A DNA stretch of 64,000 nt from Rhexocercosporidium sp. MPI-PUGE-AT-0058. Its lineage: Eukaryota; Ascomycota; Leotiomycetes; Helotiales. This document shows, piece after piece, positions 1-12,021 of the stretch. Numbering within the stretch: position 1 is the stretch's first letter; the number at the start of each line of letters is the position of its first letter. A program made the translations under genes and the position numbers. The notes beneath the pieces were generated by a model. The model was not told where the DNA came from. It did not search any database and saw only the letters and a program-made list of their open reading frames with translations. Location of the stretch: NCBI GenBank assembly GCA_020746875.1, contig JAGTJL010000001.1, positions 434,001 through 498,000 of the forward strand, read 5' to 3'.

Positions 1-1982
1 CAATGCATTCATTAAATTGTGCGTCTCATTTAGCACTGGAAGTTTGTGGGTCATTGCGTACGCAGCGGAGGTATGCGGGGTTGATTGTCAACATGATTGT
101 CAAAACAGGCAAGTACGCATTTTGCAACACATGTGTGAAAGATCAGGGAGAGATGCCAGTCCCGGAACTCCATCACCGAATACACATGTGGATTTGTTGT
201 GGGTTTTCCGGGGCCGATACTGGGGATGCTCTCGACTAGTAATATCACAATTTTTCAACAATTGAAAGTCGTGTGGGTCTGTCAACTGTTAGACTACGTG
301 TCAAAAATTGCCCCCAAAGACCGGCGAGCTGTTGCAGCGTTCCGAGGCTATTCGAAGAGCAAAGTTCATGCAATGGATAACTTACTCAAATTCAACACTT
401 TGTCACTAACTGGGGGCTGTGTCTGCCGGGCTACTGTATGCACACCGATGAAGCTAACTCAACCTGAAGTAATCAATTTTGCTGGCGAAACTTATCATCG
501 AAATTAGCAGTGCGATCTGCAAAGCCAAGGAACTCCAGATAGCAGTGGGGGCTAGTTCAAACAGAGCGACGAGGTCAGAGTCATGTCAAGACTGCTCGAC
601 CCTCATACTTCGTAAGATCCCGGGGTGGTATCTTTGAGGGGACCTTTATCTCCCTGTCATCACTCCGGATCATTACCACAAAGTCTGAGCTCTCACGCAC
701 GTGATTGCAATGCAAGCAACCGTTGCAGTATCAGGTTGCTGCAACAAGTAGGGATGATGGCAACAACCGCGAGACTGCAGGAAATCGCAAGCGAGACCAA
801 AGAATGATGGACGCAAGGATTATGAAAGTTTGACGAGGTCAAGACAAACAACCTTCAGCCAAACGTCTCTACTCGCTTGGCGACAACAAACTTCCGAGGA
901 TGGAGCTTGTGCGGAGGCCTAATCTTGGCCCAACGACCTCAAATTGGACGAAAACGTTGAATCGAGGACACCTTCGAGAAGCCATGCACTGGCCACCTAC
1001 AAGGTTTCTGTTTTTCGTGCCCAAGTGTGGAACTCCGGGAATGCCGTCACATGTTTACAACGCGGGACTCGACATCATGAGCGCAGGCGAAATGCAGCAC
1101 GGTTTATATCCAGATGACAGGATCCCGCGCACACCTTGTTATCTCTGGTAGTACAATGATAATAATGGCACTGTCGTCGCGGCATCTTGCAATACCGGTC
1201 CGCAATAGTCCGCCAATAGCTCAAATTGCCGCCTCACAACTCCTTTTTCTTGAGTCTTGACTTCACCCGGATCCCCCACGGCGGTCGTCATTTTATCCAC
1301 TCAATTCAGCCATTACGGCGCGATTAAGCAATGCCACAGCCCGAAGATGCCCTCCTTTTGATCCCTGATTTGCCTTTCCTAGGCAATCTCGATAACACTC
1401 GCTTGGCGGCGGGACACAGGGCCTTCAGCCTCCCTTGGCCTTGCAGCGATCCTCTTGGCCACAACGTCCTCTCAAGATCGTGCTCCATCATTTTTGACTT
1501 CCAAGAAATACGTCCAAGCAACGACCTTACAATTTCGAGTCAAGTTGACTCTGATGCAAGTGCACCAGCCAGTTGCGCGTCAGGATAAGCTCAATGAGGA
1601 GAGATCGTCGCGGCACTTGAGGGCGCCAACATCCCCAGTCCCGACGATCTTGGCTGCGTGTGAGGGTGAGTGTGAAGCAGCGACTTTCTTTCCAACAGTC
1701 GCCTGTAGCAAGTTACATATGGTGTAACTAGGTTTCCTATTTTCATGATTCACCGGCTAGGCAACTGCAGTCATTCGGAGCCTTTACAGGTTTCCTCATC
1801 CCCCCAGACTTCTCATTATCTAGTGTCGTGCTGGCACCATTCGATATAACTTCACCATACGTACAGAGCAAAAAGTTCGGCGATTGAAACTTCGCAGTAC
1901 TCGAGTCGAATTAAAACAACAAACAAAACCTTCTATCACAACTCATCAACGACCTCATCACGGAGGTCTCATTCTATCCACA
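1..1982. other. No supported gene
   Basis: Only short, mutually overlapping open frames (under about 100 codons) occur on both strands. None shows a recognisable domain, a consistent splice pattern or a convincing start. The last 120 bases or so are probably the promoter and 5' leader of the four-TM gene that starts at 1983. Confidence 0.5.
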
Positions 1983-3135
1983 ATGACGGGCAAGTTCTCG
2001 GAAAAAGACCCACGGCGATGTGTTCACTACGCCAGATTCTTTCAGCATCTCAATTTGTCTCAAGCAAACGCGATATTCTGGCTTCTATTTATCTTCGTAT
2101 GTGCATCTTCATCAATCTGAGTCTTCATTTCAGTGAGCAAAGCTAATATCTTCCAGGTGTTGATAATGATGTGTATTAGCTCATTACAACATCACAAGTA
2201 AGTAGTACTCGATGTCCGTTCAGCATCAACTGCACACTCATATCGAATCCCAATGCTAACAGCCCATCAAGATCCATCGCCCTGACAGAGCGAGACAAGT
2301 CCCTTCCACCACACATCGCCAACTCCACCCGCCACAAGCTCAAGAATCGCCGTCTCCGTGTGAAGATGCTCTCCATCGCCTCGCTCTGTCTGATCCTCTC
2401 CGCGGCTGCCACAGTCTTTGAATGCTTCGCACTCTTCAACATTGAGTTTTGCGACGGCGAGGACCTGATGCAGTTGTACTGGGGCTTCTGGTCCGTCCTT
2501 CAAGTAGGCTCCAACATCGCCATCCTAGGCGTCATGGTCCAGTTCTGGATCGTGCTGGGCGATGTTGAGACTCCGTCTTGGGCTGTTGCGCTCGGGACGC
2601 CGGTTTTGGTCTTTGCTGCGTTGGGGTTCGTGTTCCGGTCGATTTGGAAGAATGTCTGGTTGAAGATTACGGGGAGGAAGGAGAGTCAGGAGCGGAAGCG
2701 GTCGCAGGATGAGGAGAGTGGTGCTGGTGATGAGACGAATGATGATGGTGATGGAAGGCAGGAGAAGGGGAGGATCAATCGGTCGTTGAGCACTGCGTAT
2801 GCTTTCCTCGTCACCATTTCAACACTTCCTCATATCACCGCAAATCAACTAACAACCCACACAGTCCAACGATAGTCAACGACGACCCCCGTTATGCCTC
2901 CCCACCGCCCCAAGAACCTGAAGCCACCAACAGCAACAGCAATTCCAATAACACCAGACCACATGCCGTGCCGCGCGGCTCAACCCTCTGGTCCCGAGAC
3001 TTGCAATACCTGCTCAGTTCCGTCGTGCACGGCGAGCACGACAACGGTCCTCGCGAAGTGCACATCCACCACCATCATCACGGACGACGAGGACGAGAGC
3101 ATCAAGTCACGGGAGCTCTCGGAGCTACTCGATGA
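1983..3135 (+). CDS. Four-TM membrane protein, unknown function
   Basis: I do not recognise the family. Rebuilt exons are 1983-2096, 2157-2197, 2263-2796 and 2865-3135; their 960 nt give 319 aa. All three introns are GT...AG (GTATGT, GTAAGT and GTATGC donors) and each junction keeps the frame. Four hydrophobic segments are visible: one near residues 30-50 spanning the first splice junction, one starting MLSIASLCLIL, one around LYWGFWSVLQVGSNIAILGVM, and one around WAVALGTPVLVFAALGFVF. After the last segment comes a Lys/Arg/Glu-rich stretch (KESQERKRSQDEE), then an Asn/Ser-rich tail with five consecutive histidines near the C-terminus. The layout suggests an integral membrane protein with a cytosolic charged tail. 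The gene model is well supported by frame arithmetic; function is unknown. Confidence 0.72.
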
Positions 3136-3606
3136 GTGGGCCGGGTGAAGAAAATGTTGGAAGGATGTAAGATGGACAATTGAACGACGAGTGATGAGCT
3201 TTGATTTTGGGACGTTTCTCTTCATTACCTGATTTGATTTGGTTTATTGAGGGATGGATTATCTCATGCTAGAGAGCGGGCGTTTTTATTGCATTACCTA
3301 GTCGTCGACAGACATGCCTAGATACATATCGTAGAGAGCGACAGATAGACCGTGATGAATCAATTGATGAGTTATGACCCAAACTTGCGACGCTGTCGTG
3401 TTTGCTCAGAGCAAGATCGTGTCGTGGATACATACGTACCGCTATGGTATCACTCGTTTGTTGATCCTCCTGAGCCAGTACAATGGTTCGCATATGTCCA
3501 GTATATACCAGGGTATCTCAATATGATATACATCACCAATCCATCCCTCTTCATCCACAAGCGCTTTCCCACCACCCACCCATTCTCGATTCCTCCATCT
3601 AGTCCT

Positions 3607-4625
3607 TCACATCACCACATTCCCCACAGCCGTCTCCATCCAGAGTTTCGTGTACAATCTATGCGCAAACTCCACATGACTCGGCATCGGCTTCCCATCA
3701 GCCTTCCCCAACCCCTTGTAAAACACACTCTTCAGCCTAAACTCCGCAACGCCCTCGTCCCTCTTGATCTCAACGCCCATCTCAAATAGACCGTCCGAAT
3801 CCCTAACTCCAGTCTTCAAAGGCGAGTCGCCGCAACGGACTACGATGGCTGAGGGCGTTTTGGAGACGACGACGAAATGGTCGGTTATCTCGGTGCCGGG
3901 CTCGTATGTGGAGGACAGGAGGGATGATGTATCCCAGAGTTGGTGGGCGGTTGTTGTGGAGTTGCGGTATTTCTTCTCGAGGAAGCGGCGCTGGTAGGCG
4001 TATCCTGATTTACAGCTCCTATTAGCATAAATTCTTCTTATACACGGCCCTCTTCTACACATATTCCTAGCGATTTAGAAACTTTCAATGCCTATCCGTG
4101 CCCATTCCTAGTTCAAAGCAAGATCCTCTAATTCTCCCAGCGTCAAGTCCCTAGAAAAGAGAAATACACGTACCATAACCACCCCAAACACCCGCACAAA
4201 ACGCCTCAACAAGCTTCCCCTCCTTCTCCAATAGATGCGGCTTTATCTTGCTCAGCGGTACTCGGCGGACACAGAGGTCCTGCGTCGCGGGGTTGAGGTT
4301 CGGGTTATTGGTTTTGTAGGCTGCGGAGGAGAAGATTGGATCGGTGGGGGTGATGGGGACGAATTTCGAGTTGCGCGTCCACTGTATGTGTCATTTAGTA
4401 TAACAATTGGAGATGGACAACGGATCTGTAGGGGAGATGGGGAGCTGGGCAGGGTAGATTGGTAGCTGAAGGGAGTGAAGCTTGAGCTGGAGCTGTGTCG
4501 AGGGTGGGGGATTTTGGATGCCAGACAGCGGTTGGGAAATGCGATTGACTTACGAATGCGAATGCGCCAGCGCTGCCAGCTCCGCCTAGCACGGCGGTAT
4601 TTAAGAGCGTACGAATGATGCCCAT
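3607..4625 (-). CDS. Conserved fungal protein with N-terminal hydrophobic anchor
   Basis: The three exons are complement 4554-4625, 4174-4381 and 3607-4004 (72+208+398 = 678 nt, 225 aa). The donors are GTAAGT and GTACGT. The N-terminus (MGIIRTLLNTAVLGGAGSAG) is a Gly/Ala-rich hydrophobic segment of the type seen in mitochondrial or ER membrane-anchored proteins. It is followed by a soluble domain that includes LCVRRVPLSKIKPHLLEKEG, the aromatic run GVWGGYGYAYQRRFLEKKYR, and a beta-rich half (TDHFVVVSKTPSAIVVRCGD). The last third looks like a lipid- or ligand-binding beta fold, but I cannot name the family. The start codon is chosen because the anchor begins immediately and the upstream sequence has no in-frame coding. 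The next gene (5107-6504) is also on the minus strand, with its stop about 480 nt upstream of this start. Confidence 0.75.
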
Positions 4626-5106
4626 GGTGTATATAGTTTGTAGTTTTTGTGCTGAGGAGGAGGGATTTGGTGGTGAAGGTTGGGAGCTTGGGAGCTTGAG
4701 AGTTATCGGCTGAATGCGAACTTATCACACGTGAAGGCGGGCTTTGACGGCTTGGGATCTCTTCTCGGCTAAGTACTCATTCCCATCCCTTGTTGAACTT
4801 TGACTCTTCGTCTCTTCGAATATTGTTGTTATCCAATTGAGTTTTCAACCTCAAAGTCGTTTCTTCTCTCTTTCTCTTTCGCCTGTTTATTCATTTTGTT
4901 GCGATTTCCGTTGATTCTAGCATTGGTCTTTCATCGGCTAATAGGAGATCCAATGTCAATATTGATTTCGTTCCTTCGAGATGCGATACTCAAGCGATGT
5001 GTGGGAAGGGCTTTCACAGCCAAAGCATTCAATTCCCATCTATCCAGAAGTAAATAAGGATAATTACCTCACGTCTAACCTCCACCCACCTTCCAGCTGC
5101 ACGACC

Positions 5107-6504
5107 TCAAACCACAAAATCCATCAAATCGAGCCTCCCCCTCTCCAAACTCCCTGCCGCACTAGAAGTAAAACCAATCGCCCCATCCAAGCTCCCAGAC
5201 AAATACTCCGTCTCAACATTCTGCCCAAACCCATCACTATTATTATGCACCACCAACATCGCTCCCTTTGCATGCGGCCACTTCCCAATATCAAACCTCC
5301 CACCATCTCCCTTCCCCTTCAACTCTTTCCAAATCCCATTCTCAAACCTCCCATCCTCCCCTCTAAACAAATCCCCTTTCGACACAACGACCACGTCGTC
5401 TTGATTCGCCAGCGCTACTTTCAAGAGTCCCAAGGCAGGCGAATCGGCATAATCATTGAAACCGAAGATCTTGAGGTTGGAAAGCTGGTTATGGCTAGAC
5501 AGATACTTAATGGCCAGAATAACCAGCCGATTCAAAACAACCGGATCCATGCACTGCGCGAAGATACTGGGAGGGTCATACGTATACACGTAACCTTGTG
5601 TACACAAAGCCTCCAGGGCAGAGAACTCATTCCTGACAACCTGGAACGCAGCTACGAACAGCAGTTCAAGCGAGACTGTCCTCGTACCAACTTGAGCGAA
5701 TCGATGAACCAGTTGATCAGGAATATGGGCCTGGTCATTAATGAGCGCTTCGAGGAACGAGAGGGTTGTCTCGAGCGTCATGACTTTATTTGCTGGGTCG
5801 GAGAGGGCGGGCAGGCGGTGCGCGGTCGTAAGATGGAAGACCATGTGTCGTCTGAGAGACTCATCGTATGCTTCTCTGAGAGCTGGGACTTGCTTGTCTG
5901 CTCTACTGAGGATCTTGAACGGTGTAAGGTCTGTATTCAGATCTTTGCCGAGGACTTCTTCGTTGCGCAGGCGGCAGATTTCGAGCATCACGATCGGGAG
6001 CTCGAAATCCATGTGGATCGTCGCGCTCATGACTACGGAGCGTGTCATGATGATGTCCTTCCCCTCGTCTGATGTGGCGGTGATGGGAGGTGTTGCTCTG
6101 TGGCCGAAGGAATAGCAGTAGTCTCCTGCGGTCTCGCAGCGAGGTACGATGGGGACGACGAAGGTGTGCATTGCGCCCTCCATGTTGGTGATTTCGGAGC
6201 CGGTGATGAATTTTTCTCCCAGGGCGCTGCTTCGCTTTTTTCTCATCAAGTGCTCTATGAGAGCTGGAGGAACCAATTCGGAGGCTGAGACTATGGGGGG
6301 TGGGAGGATTGTGTTGTCACCTTTCACGGCTTTCAGGTAGAAGGTGCGGATGTTCATATTGGCTGGGACTTTAGAGATGTGGACCCTTTCTGATGAGCGG
6401 GGGACTTGTTCTTCGGACCATGGCCAGACTATGTGAGGTGAAGGAAGTTGGGATACTGATATTTGTTTCAGCGAAGCATCAAGAGAATTGATAGCTAGAG
6501 CCAT
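5107..6504 (-). CDS. Single-exon 465-aa protein, possibly DUF4804/MavL-like
   Basis: This is an uninterrupted 465-codon frame starting at ATG 6504. The antisense frame of 363 codons (4981-6072) is its shadow. The first 60 residues contain IVWPWSEEQVPRSSERVHISK. The middle is a helical region with RSVVMSATIHMDFELPIVML and several leucine-rich helices. The last 110 residues look like an alpha/beta nucleotide-binding fold: SNLKIFGFNDYADSPAL, then DDVVVVSKGDLF, then the polar loop HNNSDGFGQNVETE (residues 420-433), then a Gly/Ser-rich end. That order resembles the macrodomain-like DUF4804/MavL family, from memory only and not verified. If right, it would bind ADP-ribose-like ligands. There is no signal peptide and no TM segment. 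Confidence 0.7.
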   Translation of the reverse strand: MALAINSLDASLKQISVSQLPSPHIVWPWSEEQVPRSSERVHISKVPANMNIRTFYLKAVKGDNTILPPPIVSASELVPPALIEHLMRKKRSSALGEKFITGSEITNMEGAMHTFVVPIVPRCETAGDYCYSFGHRATPPITATSDEGKDIIMTRSVVMSATIHMDFELPIVMLEICRLRNEEVLGKDLNTDLTPFKILSRADKQVPALREAYDESLRRHMVFHLTTAHRLPALSDPANKVMTLETTLSFLEALINDQAHIPDQLVHRFAQVGTRTVSLELLFVAAFQVVRNEFSALEALCTQGYVYTYDPPSIFAQCMDPVVLNRLVILAIKYLSSHNQLSNLKIFGFNDYADSPALGLLKVALANQDDVVVVSKGDLFRGEDGRFENGIWKELKGKGDGGRFDIGKWPHAKGAMLVVHNNSDGFGQNVETEYLSGSLDGAIGFTSSAAGSLERGRLDLMDFVV

Positions 6505-7728
6505 GATGCGTGGTCATGGAATAGAATGATTGCCTGGAGGTAGGTGAGACAGCTGCGATTTGTGGTGCAAATTTGATACTGGAAGGTATTTTTAATAAAG
6601 ATACCAAAACAAAAGACCATGAACATTCCCATTTATGTATGTCTAGCTCAGTTGTCTGAAAGTAGCTATGGGATTACTGAATGCATGCAATTGGGAGTCA
6701 TTGAGGTGGCTGAGGGTTCCTGCAGTTCCGCTCAGCCCCGCCCCCGCAGTAATGCTGAGGTCCTGGAGTTCTGTAAGCGAGCGAGTCATTCCCTTCTATT
6801 TACATCTCCACAGTCCGCAGCAGCCTGATGCAAAACGTAATCAGATTTAACATTGAATAAGTACCTATTTTTCACAAGGAGCCTCCATATAAGCCCTTAT
6901 GATAAACAGTCATAAGCGTAGCCCTGAGCATTCCGAACTCCCCACTCCTCTTCGCTACTCCAACTACCCCACACCTTTCCTTCATCGCCGCATTCCTTAC
7001 TATCCTACAGTACCCATGCGAAGCCTCAGGAGATCCTTTTCACGACTAAATCACCATCCCATGAGCTCATCCACTTCCGCGCTCAATACTTCCCAGTCAA
7101 GGCAGTACTTTCCACATATGGCCATCGCCTTGGTTCTTAAAACTCGTACTAATACTAGGGATAAATAATGTAGCTCTTTCAGCACTCCTAGCATGATATC
7201 TCATATCCTGTACTGTCTACCTGCAGCCCTTCTCCAAACAATTTCCCAACTTTAAAAACAGTCGCGGTCGATGCAGTCGCTTCTATTCAATCCAAGCGCC
7301 TCTGCTTTTCAATGTTTCCAATAAATGGAAAGCGACACATCTAAATCGCAAACTCATCCAGCCTTATTTATTGTCTACAGACACAGCTAGCTGGGTGCTT
7401 CACCTTTGATACTCCGTAGGTTGTAAATAACCTCGTTTCACAATAGAGCAGCTCGCAAGAACGTGTCTCATCTTCAATATATAATATTCTGTCAGTTTCT
7501 GAGCCACAGCCCCATCCTCCATTATCAGACAATTCGGGGACATTCCTGTCCTGAAAATGCTGATGGATTAGTCCCGTGATCCACCCAAGCTTCATAACGT
7601 CACTTGCTTCGGGGGAGCCTTCGCTAAAAAGCAGCCCTGGGACTGAACATCATACCGCCCGCACCTCTTCCAAACCATAACCTGCTTCAACACCCTACAC
7701 TAGAAATAAACAAATCAAAAGAGAAGAG
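6505..7728. other. No supported gene
   Basis: This stretch holds the promoter region of the minus-strand gene starting at 6504, then AT-rich sequence. The short frames here (for example 6899-7168 on + and 7368-7595 on -) have no recognisable motif and overlap each other. I see no RNA gene. Confidence 0.45.
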
Positions 7729-8121
7729 ATGGTGAGCCTCACATCCGTTGACCAGCCTCTCAATTTCCAGACGCAAGAAAACCCAAAACGATTCAAGTTA
7801 TCAGTGACTCCAACCTCGGCTATCCCAGATCCAAGCAGGCACGTAAGCAAGGCAGAGCGAAGGAAGGAAGTTCAGCCAGCCACATCAACATCCCCAACTT
7901 TACGGAGATCCATCCCGCTTCGCCGACATCTCAATCTACCACCTCATCAAACAACCAAATACACAGAATCCCAATACAAAAACAGGGCATCCTCCAGACC
8001 CACCACAGGTCCACATGTGACGCAGAAAATGAGGCTTCGGATCTAGGGCGAGAGAATAATAGGAAGTCGAGGAAAGTGCTACCTATAACGAGGCGAACAG
8101 TTCGCAAATCCAGTCTGCCCA
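7729..8121 (+). CDS. Possible basic low-complexity protein, gene model unresolved
   Basis: Two overlapping forward frames are open here. The frame beginning at ATG 7729 runs 105 codons to 8046 and becomes Arg/Pro-rich. A second frame, open from about 7757 to a TGA near 8121, has a more ordinary composition (Asn, Asp, Glu, Ile and Ser balanced, for example HINIPNFTEIHPASPTSQS) and ends in a basic RRTVRKSSLPS tail, but it has no methionine. A real gene would need an upstream exon joined into the second frame, and I could not find a convincing donor. No domain is recognised. It could equally be non-coding. Confidence 0.2.
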
Positions 8122-8993
8122 GCTGACTGACCCGTCAAGCCCGTAGAACTAGCGAGGGCTCCCGAAGACTCGGGGCATTTTCCCATGCTGCAAGGCAGAT
8201 CTTATAGAATCACGCTATCTAAGCAGCCTTGCAGGACCGATAGGTTGGGGAAGTACCTGGAGATACAAGGCAATGCAAGGCGATGTACATATATATGTAA
8301 ATTGGCCCCCCAAAATACCATAATTTCCTTCCTCTCGTTGCATTCCTCGCCATCTGTGGACCCCCTCTCGTCGTGTTTCTTTCCTTTTTCCGCGGACGCA
8401 GAGAGGGAGCCGTGAATGGTGGACGGTAGTGTAGTGGATGAGGTGAGGAACGAAGTACACCCATTCAGTACCTGAGAAGGAGTGCCGAGGTTATGAACCG
8501 CAGGCTCTTGTCTCTTATGATAATTGTCTCTGATCTTCAATACCAGAGCAACACGTATGCAACGGTTGATATGAGCAGGGTTTCCATGTGCTCCGGGTGG
8601 GAAATTCCCGCCCAGCTCCTAAAGGAAGCCTGCCTATACCAGATTAGTTGACCGACGAATTTCGCCTTATGGTGATGAGTGGTTGACTGAACCCCCGTGA
8701 TATGTTCCAATCCAATGTAAAGCCTAATAAATAAATGAAGCGCAACAAGCTTAAAGAACGCGCCCGCCCTACATTTCAGACGTGATATCCTTGGTGACTC
8801 TTCCACGGGCGACTTGAGAGTCTAGCAGGGCCCGTCACGAACTCTCATATACCTTCAAGACCCGGACTTCGATTACCCTCACATCACACTTTCTTCTTTT
8901 TCTAAATACGGCAGTTGAAAATGCGCATCTCGCGGCCCAGCTGAGCTTCGCCCATCTAAGTTGCTGCCTAGCCTTACTCCACTTTGCAAGGCG
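8122..8993. other. No supported gene
   Basis: Several frames of 75-112 codons overlap on the minus strand at 8202-8806, but all look like translations of non-coding sequence. The final part is the likely promoter of the gene at 8994. Confidence 0.4.
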
Positions 8994-9795
8994 ATGAATC
9001 CACGTGGACAAGGCGAGCCTCGTTGGATTATCATGAACGAATATACCGTCGACCATGAGTGCCAAGAGCCTCGCTCCGAGTATCATGATACAGCCTCGTC
9101 CGAAGGCGACATGACGTTCGGAGGGAGTGACAGCTCTTCTGAGTATGTGACAACAAACGAGACATCTTCGGGCAAAGACAGTTTAGTCTCCCCACCAAGT
9201 AGCAACAGGTAAGTTCTGCTTTCCCATCGGTCATTTCAGCTCTGACATCTCTTGATGTAGCCTGCCATATTCAGGAAGCCCAACATACGGCACACATGTC
9301 CTTCATCGCAACGGCCAAGACATCCAATATCAAGATGCGGCCAATCCACAGGCCAGACTACGAAGTGGCCAAGACGGTGCTTCTCGATCGTTCGATCAAA
9401 CCAGAGCAGGCCATCGATCTAGAAGTTCGCCAACCTCAATCGATCTTCAGGCTCAAGTCCCTCGAACCTTTGATAATTTTCAGGAAAACGATTTAATCAA
9501 GCTGTTCCCATATCTTGTCGAAGACAAGCCAAAAGCCAAAGTGGAAGAATGGGTCGCACGTTGCGAACACTCTGGAGCAGGAGTCCCATACATTCATCCT
9601 TCCACGGGGGACACGCAAGTGGCTCGAGACCGGCGCGTGGGATACAACTCATGCGAACCAAAGACACAAGATAGAGATGATAACACAAAGTACCTCTCAG
9701 GTGTGTCTGACAGGCCCGAGACCGCAAATCAACAGAAGCAGAACAAAGCGCGCAAACCGAACAAGGAAGATGAGGAGGATAGCAAGGAGAAGTGA
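8994..9795 (+). CDS. Orphan Ser/Gln-rich protein
   Basis: Two exons, 8994-9208 and 9261-9795, are joined across a 52-nt GTAAGT...TAG intron (750 nt, 249 aa). Frame continuity across the junction is exact. The first exon encodes an acidic, Ser/Thr-rich region (SEGDMTFGGSDSSSEYVTTN). The second starts with a Ser/Gln/Arg-rich disordered stretch. It then has one more structured segment, FDNFQENDLIKLFPYLVEDK followed by VEEWVARCEHSG, and ends in a Lys/Glu-rich tail (KARKPNKEDEEDSKEK). I recognise no family. The single helical segment may be a small interaction motif in an otherwise disordered, possibly nuclear, protein. Confidence 0.5.
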
Positions 9796-10249
9796 CCTAG
9801 AAGAGATGATAAGATCTTACGAACGCATGCCCAGCCATGAGTAACGAGGCCGGAATATTTTTCTTTTGTTGCGACACTTTCGTTTCGTTGTACCAGGTTG
9901 CATTTGTATTTCAAGGTCTGTTTTCAGCGTTAGCATATGCATGGAAGGAAGGGCCATGGGTCCACAGTACTATGGTCAAAATTATATGGGAGTCATTCGC
10001 TTCGATTTGCTCCCAGAAAGCATTAGAACATTCGTTATACCTAGAATTTGATTGGGCTGGGCATGGCTGGAATCACACAACATTCTGATTCCACAAGCCC
10101 AATTTTTCTCACGTTTATGTGCTTGATTTTGAACAGAGTTGTATTCTCTGTATCCTTCGACAGAGACTTCGCGAGAGTTTTTGGGGAAAAAAAAAATTCT
10201 GCTCCAAGTTCCTTGGGCGTGCTTGTGCGATTAGTACTGACGTTTGACG

Positions 10250-10536
10250 ATGAGTTTCCGGCCTGGTGACCAATACCGTGCTGCGTCGCTGGCTCCGCAT
10301 GACTCGACAACTCCACAGTAAGTTACTCCAAATATCCAATGAATGTAGCCGTCATGACTATAGGCGCTCATAGATTTTCAGGTTGGGTATCAACACATGA
10401 GAACCTTGTGACAGACAAAGTTAATAGATACACTTCTTCGTCCAAGATAAGCCTCGCGAAGGAACTAGCGGGGATATGCTCATCTCGAGCCAGACAAACA
10501 CCCCTGAGCAAAAGTCCTATTCGGCAGTTCTTCTAG
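10250..10536 (+). CDS. Possible 76-aa ORF or gene remnant
   Basis: A start at 10250 (MSFRPGDQYRAASLAPHDS) can be joined across a 56-nt intron (10318-10373, donor GTAAGT) to a frame that stops at 10536. The exons sum to 231 nt. Downstream to about 10800, protein-like fragments continue in other frames (for example SDIMFSNDVLLYLKGGILE), separated by stops and frame changes. The locus may therefore be the start of a decayed longer gene rather than a functional small one. Confidence 0.2.
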
Positions 10537-11270
10537 TAAGCGAAAAGATGACGGGCGATCTCAGGCGAGGCTGTCTTACAGACTATTTCGCTCAGCGTCC
10601 TTGTAAACCAAGCACACGATTCTGCAGTAGAGTTTCTAGGCCGTTCCAAAACCCAAGATTCCAAGCTGGAGCGTCGGTTTATGCAGCCTTCCGAAAATTG
10701 TGGGGGTTTTTGAAAGATCTGATATCATGTTTTCAAATGATGTCCTGCTGTACCTCAAGGGCGGGATTCTGGAGCTGTCTATGCCAGTTCGGTAGTACGA
10801 ATACCCTGGCACCGCAAACCTTCAGATCTTGTGTGCCTGACTTCTATCAGCTAGGGCAAGGGAGTGGGATGATGAAGCTTGAAAAATTTCCATTCTCTTT
10901 GATATGTTGTGAATCTGCAACGAATCCGCGGGGATGCTGGAAGTGTCCGTGTCTGAGGTTCGTTACTGATGGCAATTGGTTCCCCGCCAGTCTCCTTTGC
11001 CTCTCTTGGTATCGTGATCATTGGCTTGGTCGGTATGTGGATTCATGACGGCTGGCTCTCGTTTCGCTCTCTCGGTGTCTTTGTTAAGATGCATATTTTG
11101 GTGTCGTGGGTTCTGGGGACAGCTGACAACGCACTGGAATTCCGGCCTTGAGAGATCAGGATGCATAGTCGGTCTCGATGGAGTTCCACAGTTATGGCCA
11201 CGACCATGATAAGAGGTGGGTCAAGTTTTTCGAGGAAGTGGAAGGATCTCGAGCAAGCAATCAACACTGG
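10537..11270. other. Fragmentary coding-like sequence, no intact gene
   Basis: Short plus-strand stretches read like protein in alternating frames (around 10570-10690, 10720-10800 and 10970-11150), but each ends in stops within 20-50 codons and no splice combination I tried restores a long frame. I treat this as possible relic sequence. Confidence 0.25.
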
Positions 11271-12021
11271 CTAAGCACCAAGCCCGCCAAAAGGCCCAGA
11301 AAAGTTCTCCTCGAACCTTGAGATAAACTGGTAAGCAAGAGATGATCTCAAACAAGACATAGAACTCTGCACTTACATCTTCAGCTGTCGCTTGAAGCCA
11401 TGTCTCAATCAACAAGACTAGAAACCACTCTGGCGTACACACCTTCAGAACCAACAGGATCTCGAAGCCAATCAGCCCAAGCCAGCTCAGTTGAGAGCAC
11501 CGGCATCAATAACAATGCCGATGCTCATAATAGAAACAGGGAATGTGATCGACCGTACAGCATCATGTCTGTGGCCCAGGGCTTCATACTCATAGATTGA
11601 CTGACTGACAACCGAAAGTAGGAAGACCCTCACCCCATCCAATTTAAGCACGCAATCAAGCGGTCCAAACCAGCTCGAGTACTGGTTCAACAAGCCCGAA
11701 AGACACGAGGGGATTGCATATCGCATGCAGGGGTAGATCTGCCTAGGTAGAGAGGAGACCGAGTCGTAGAAGGAGCCGGTGAGGAGTGAGGGTAGAGATC
11801 TGCTACATAGGTCACGAGTCATACAGCATCATTGACGTACAACATGAGAGCGGCGAGTATGGATCTTGATAGCTGGCATTGAGGGGATGTTCAATGTGAG
11901 GATGATGAAGATAAAGCAAGAAGTTAAGCGCGATGAAACACCCAAAGAAGGAGATTAAACATCCAGAGCTAGACCAAATCAAGCGAAACCAGACCCCCTC
12001 TTTCCTTCCACATCGGGACAT
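11271..12021 (-). pseudogene. Decayed multi-pass membrane protein gene
   Basis: Reading the minus strand from ATG 12021, a hydrophobic segment appears (CLISFFGCFIALNFLLYLHH), then an Asn/Pro/Tyr-rich loop. Further down, in another frame, are membrane-type stretches (RVFLLSVVSQSIY and SITFPVSIMSIGIVIDAGAL) that run into a TGA. Immediately after it, in a third frame, come GLIGFEILLVLKV and TPEWFLVLLIETWLQATAED, then a good 49-nt intron (11328-11376, GTAAGT...CAG) and a short C-terminus that stops at 11271. The last intron and tail look genuine, but the frame changes upstream cannot be explained by introns I can see. I infer a membrane protein gene broken by at least one frameshift. Confidence 0.35.

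Noticed and set aside
4981..6072. 363-codon plus-strand frame
   Set aside because: It lies antisense to the 465-codon gene, begins in its 3' flank, has Ile/Pro/Arg-rich composition and no motif; a shadow frame.
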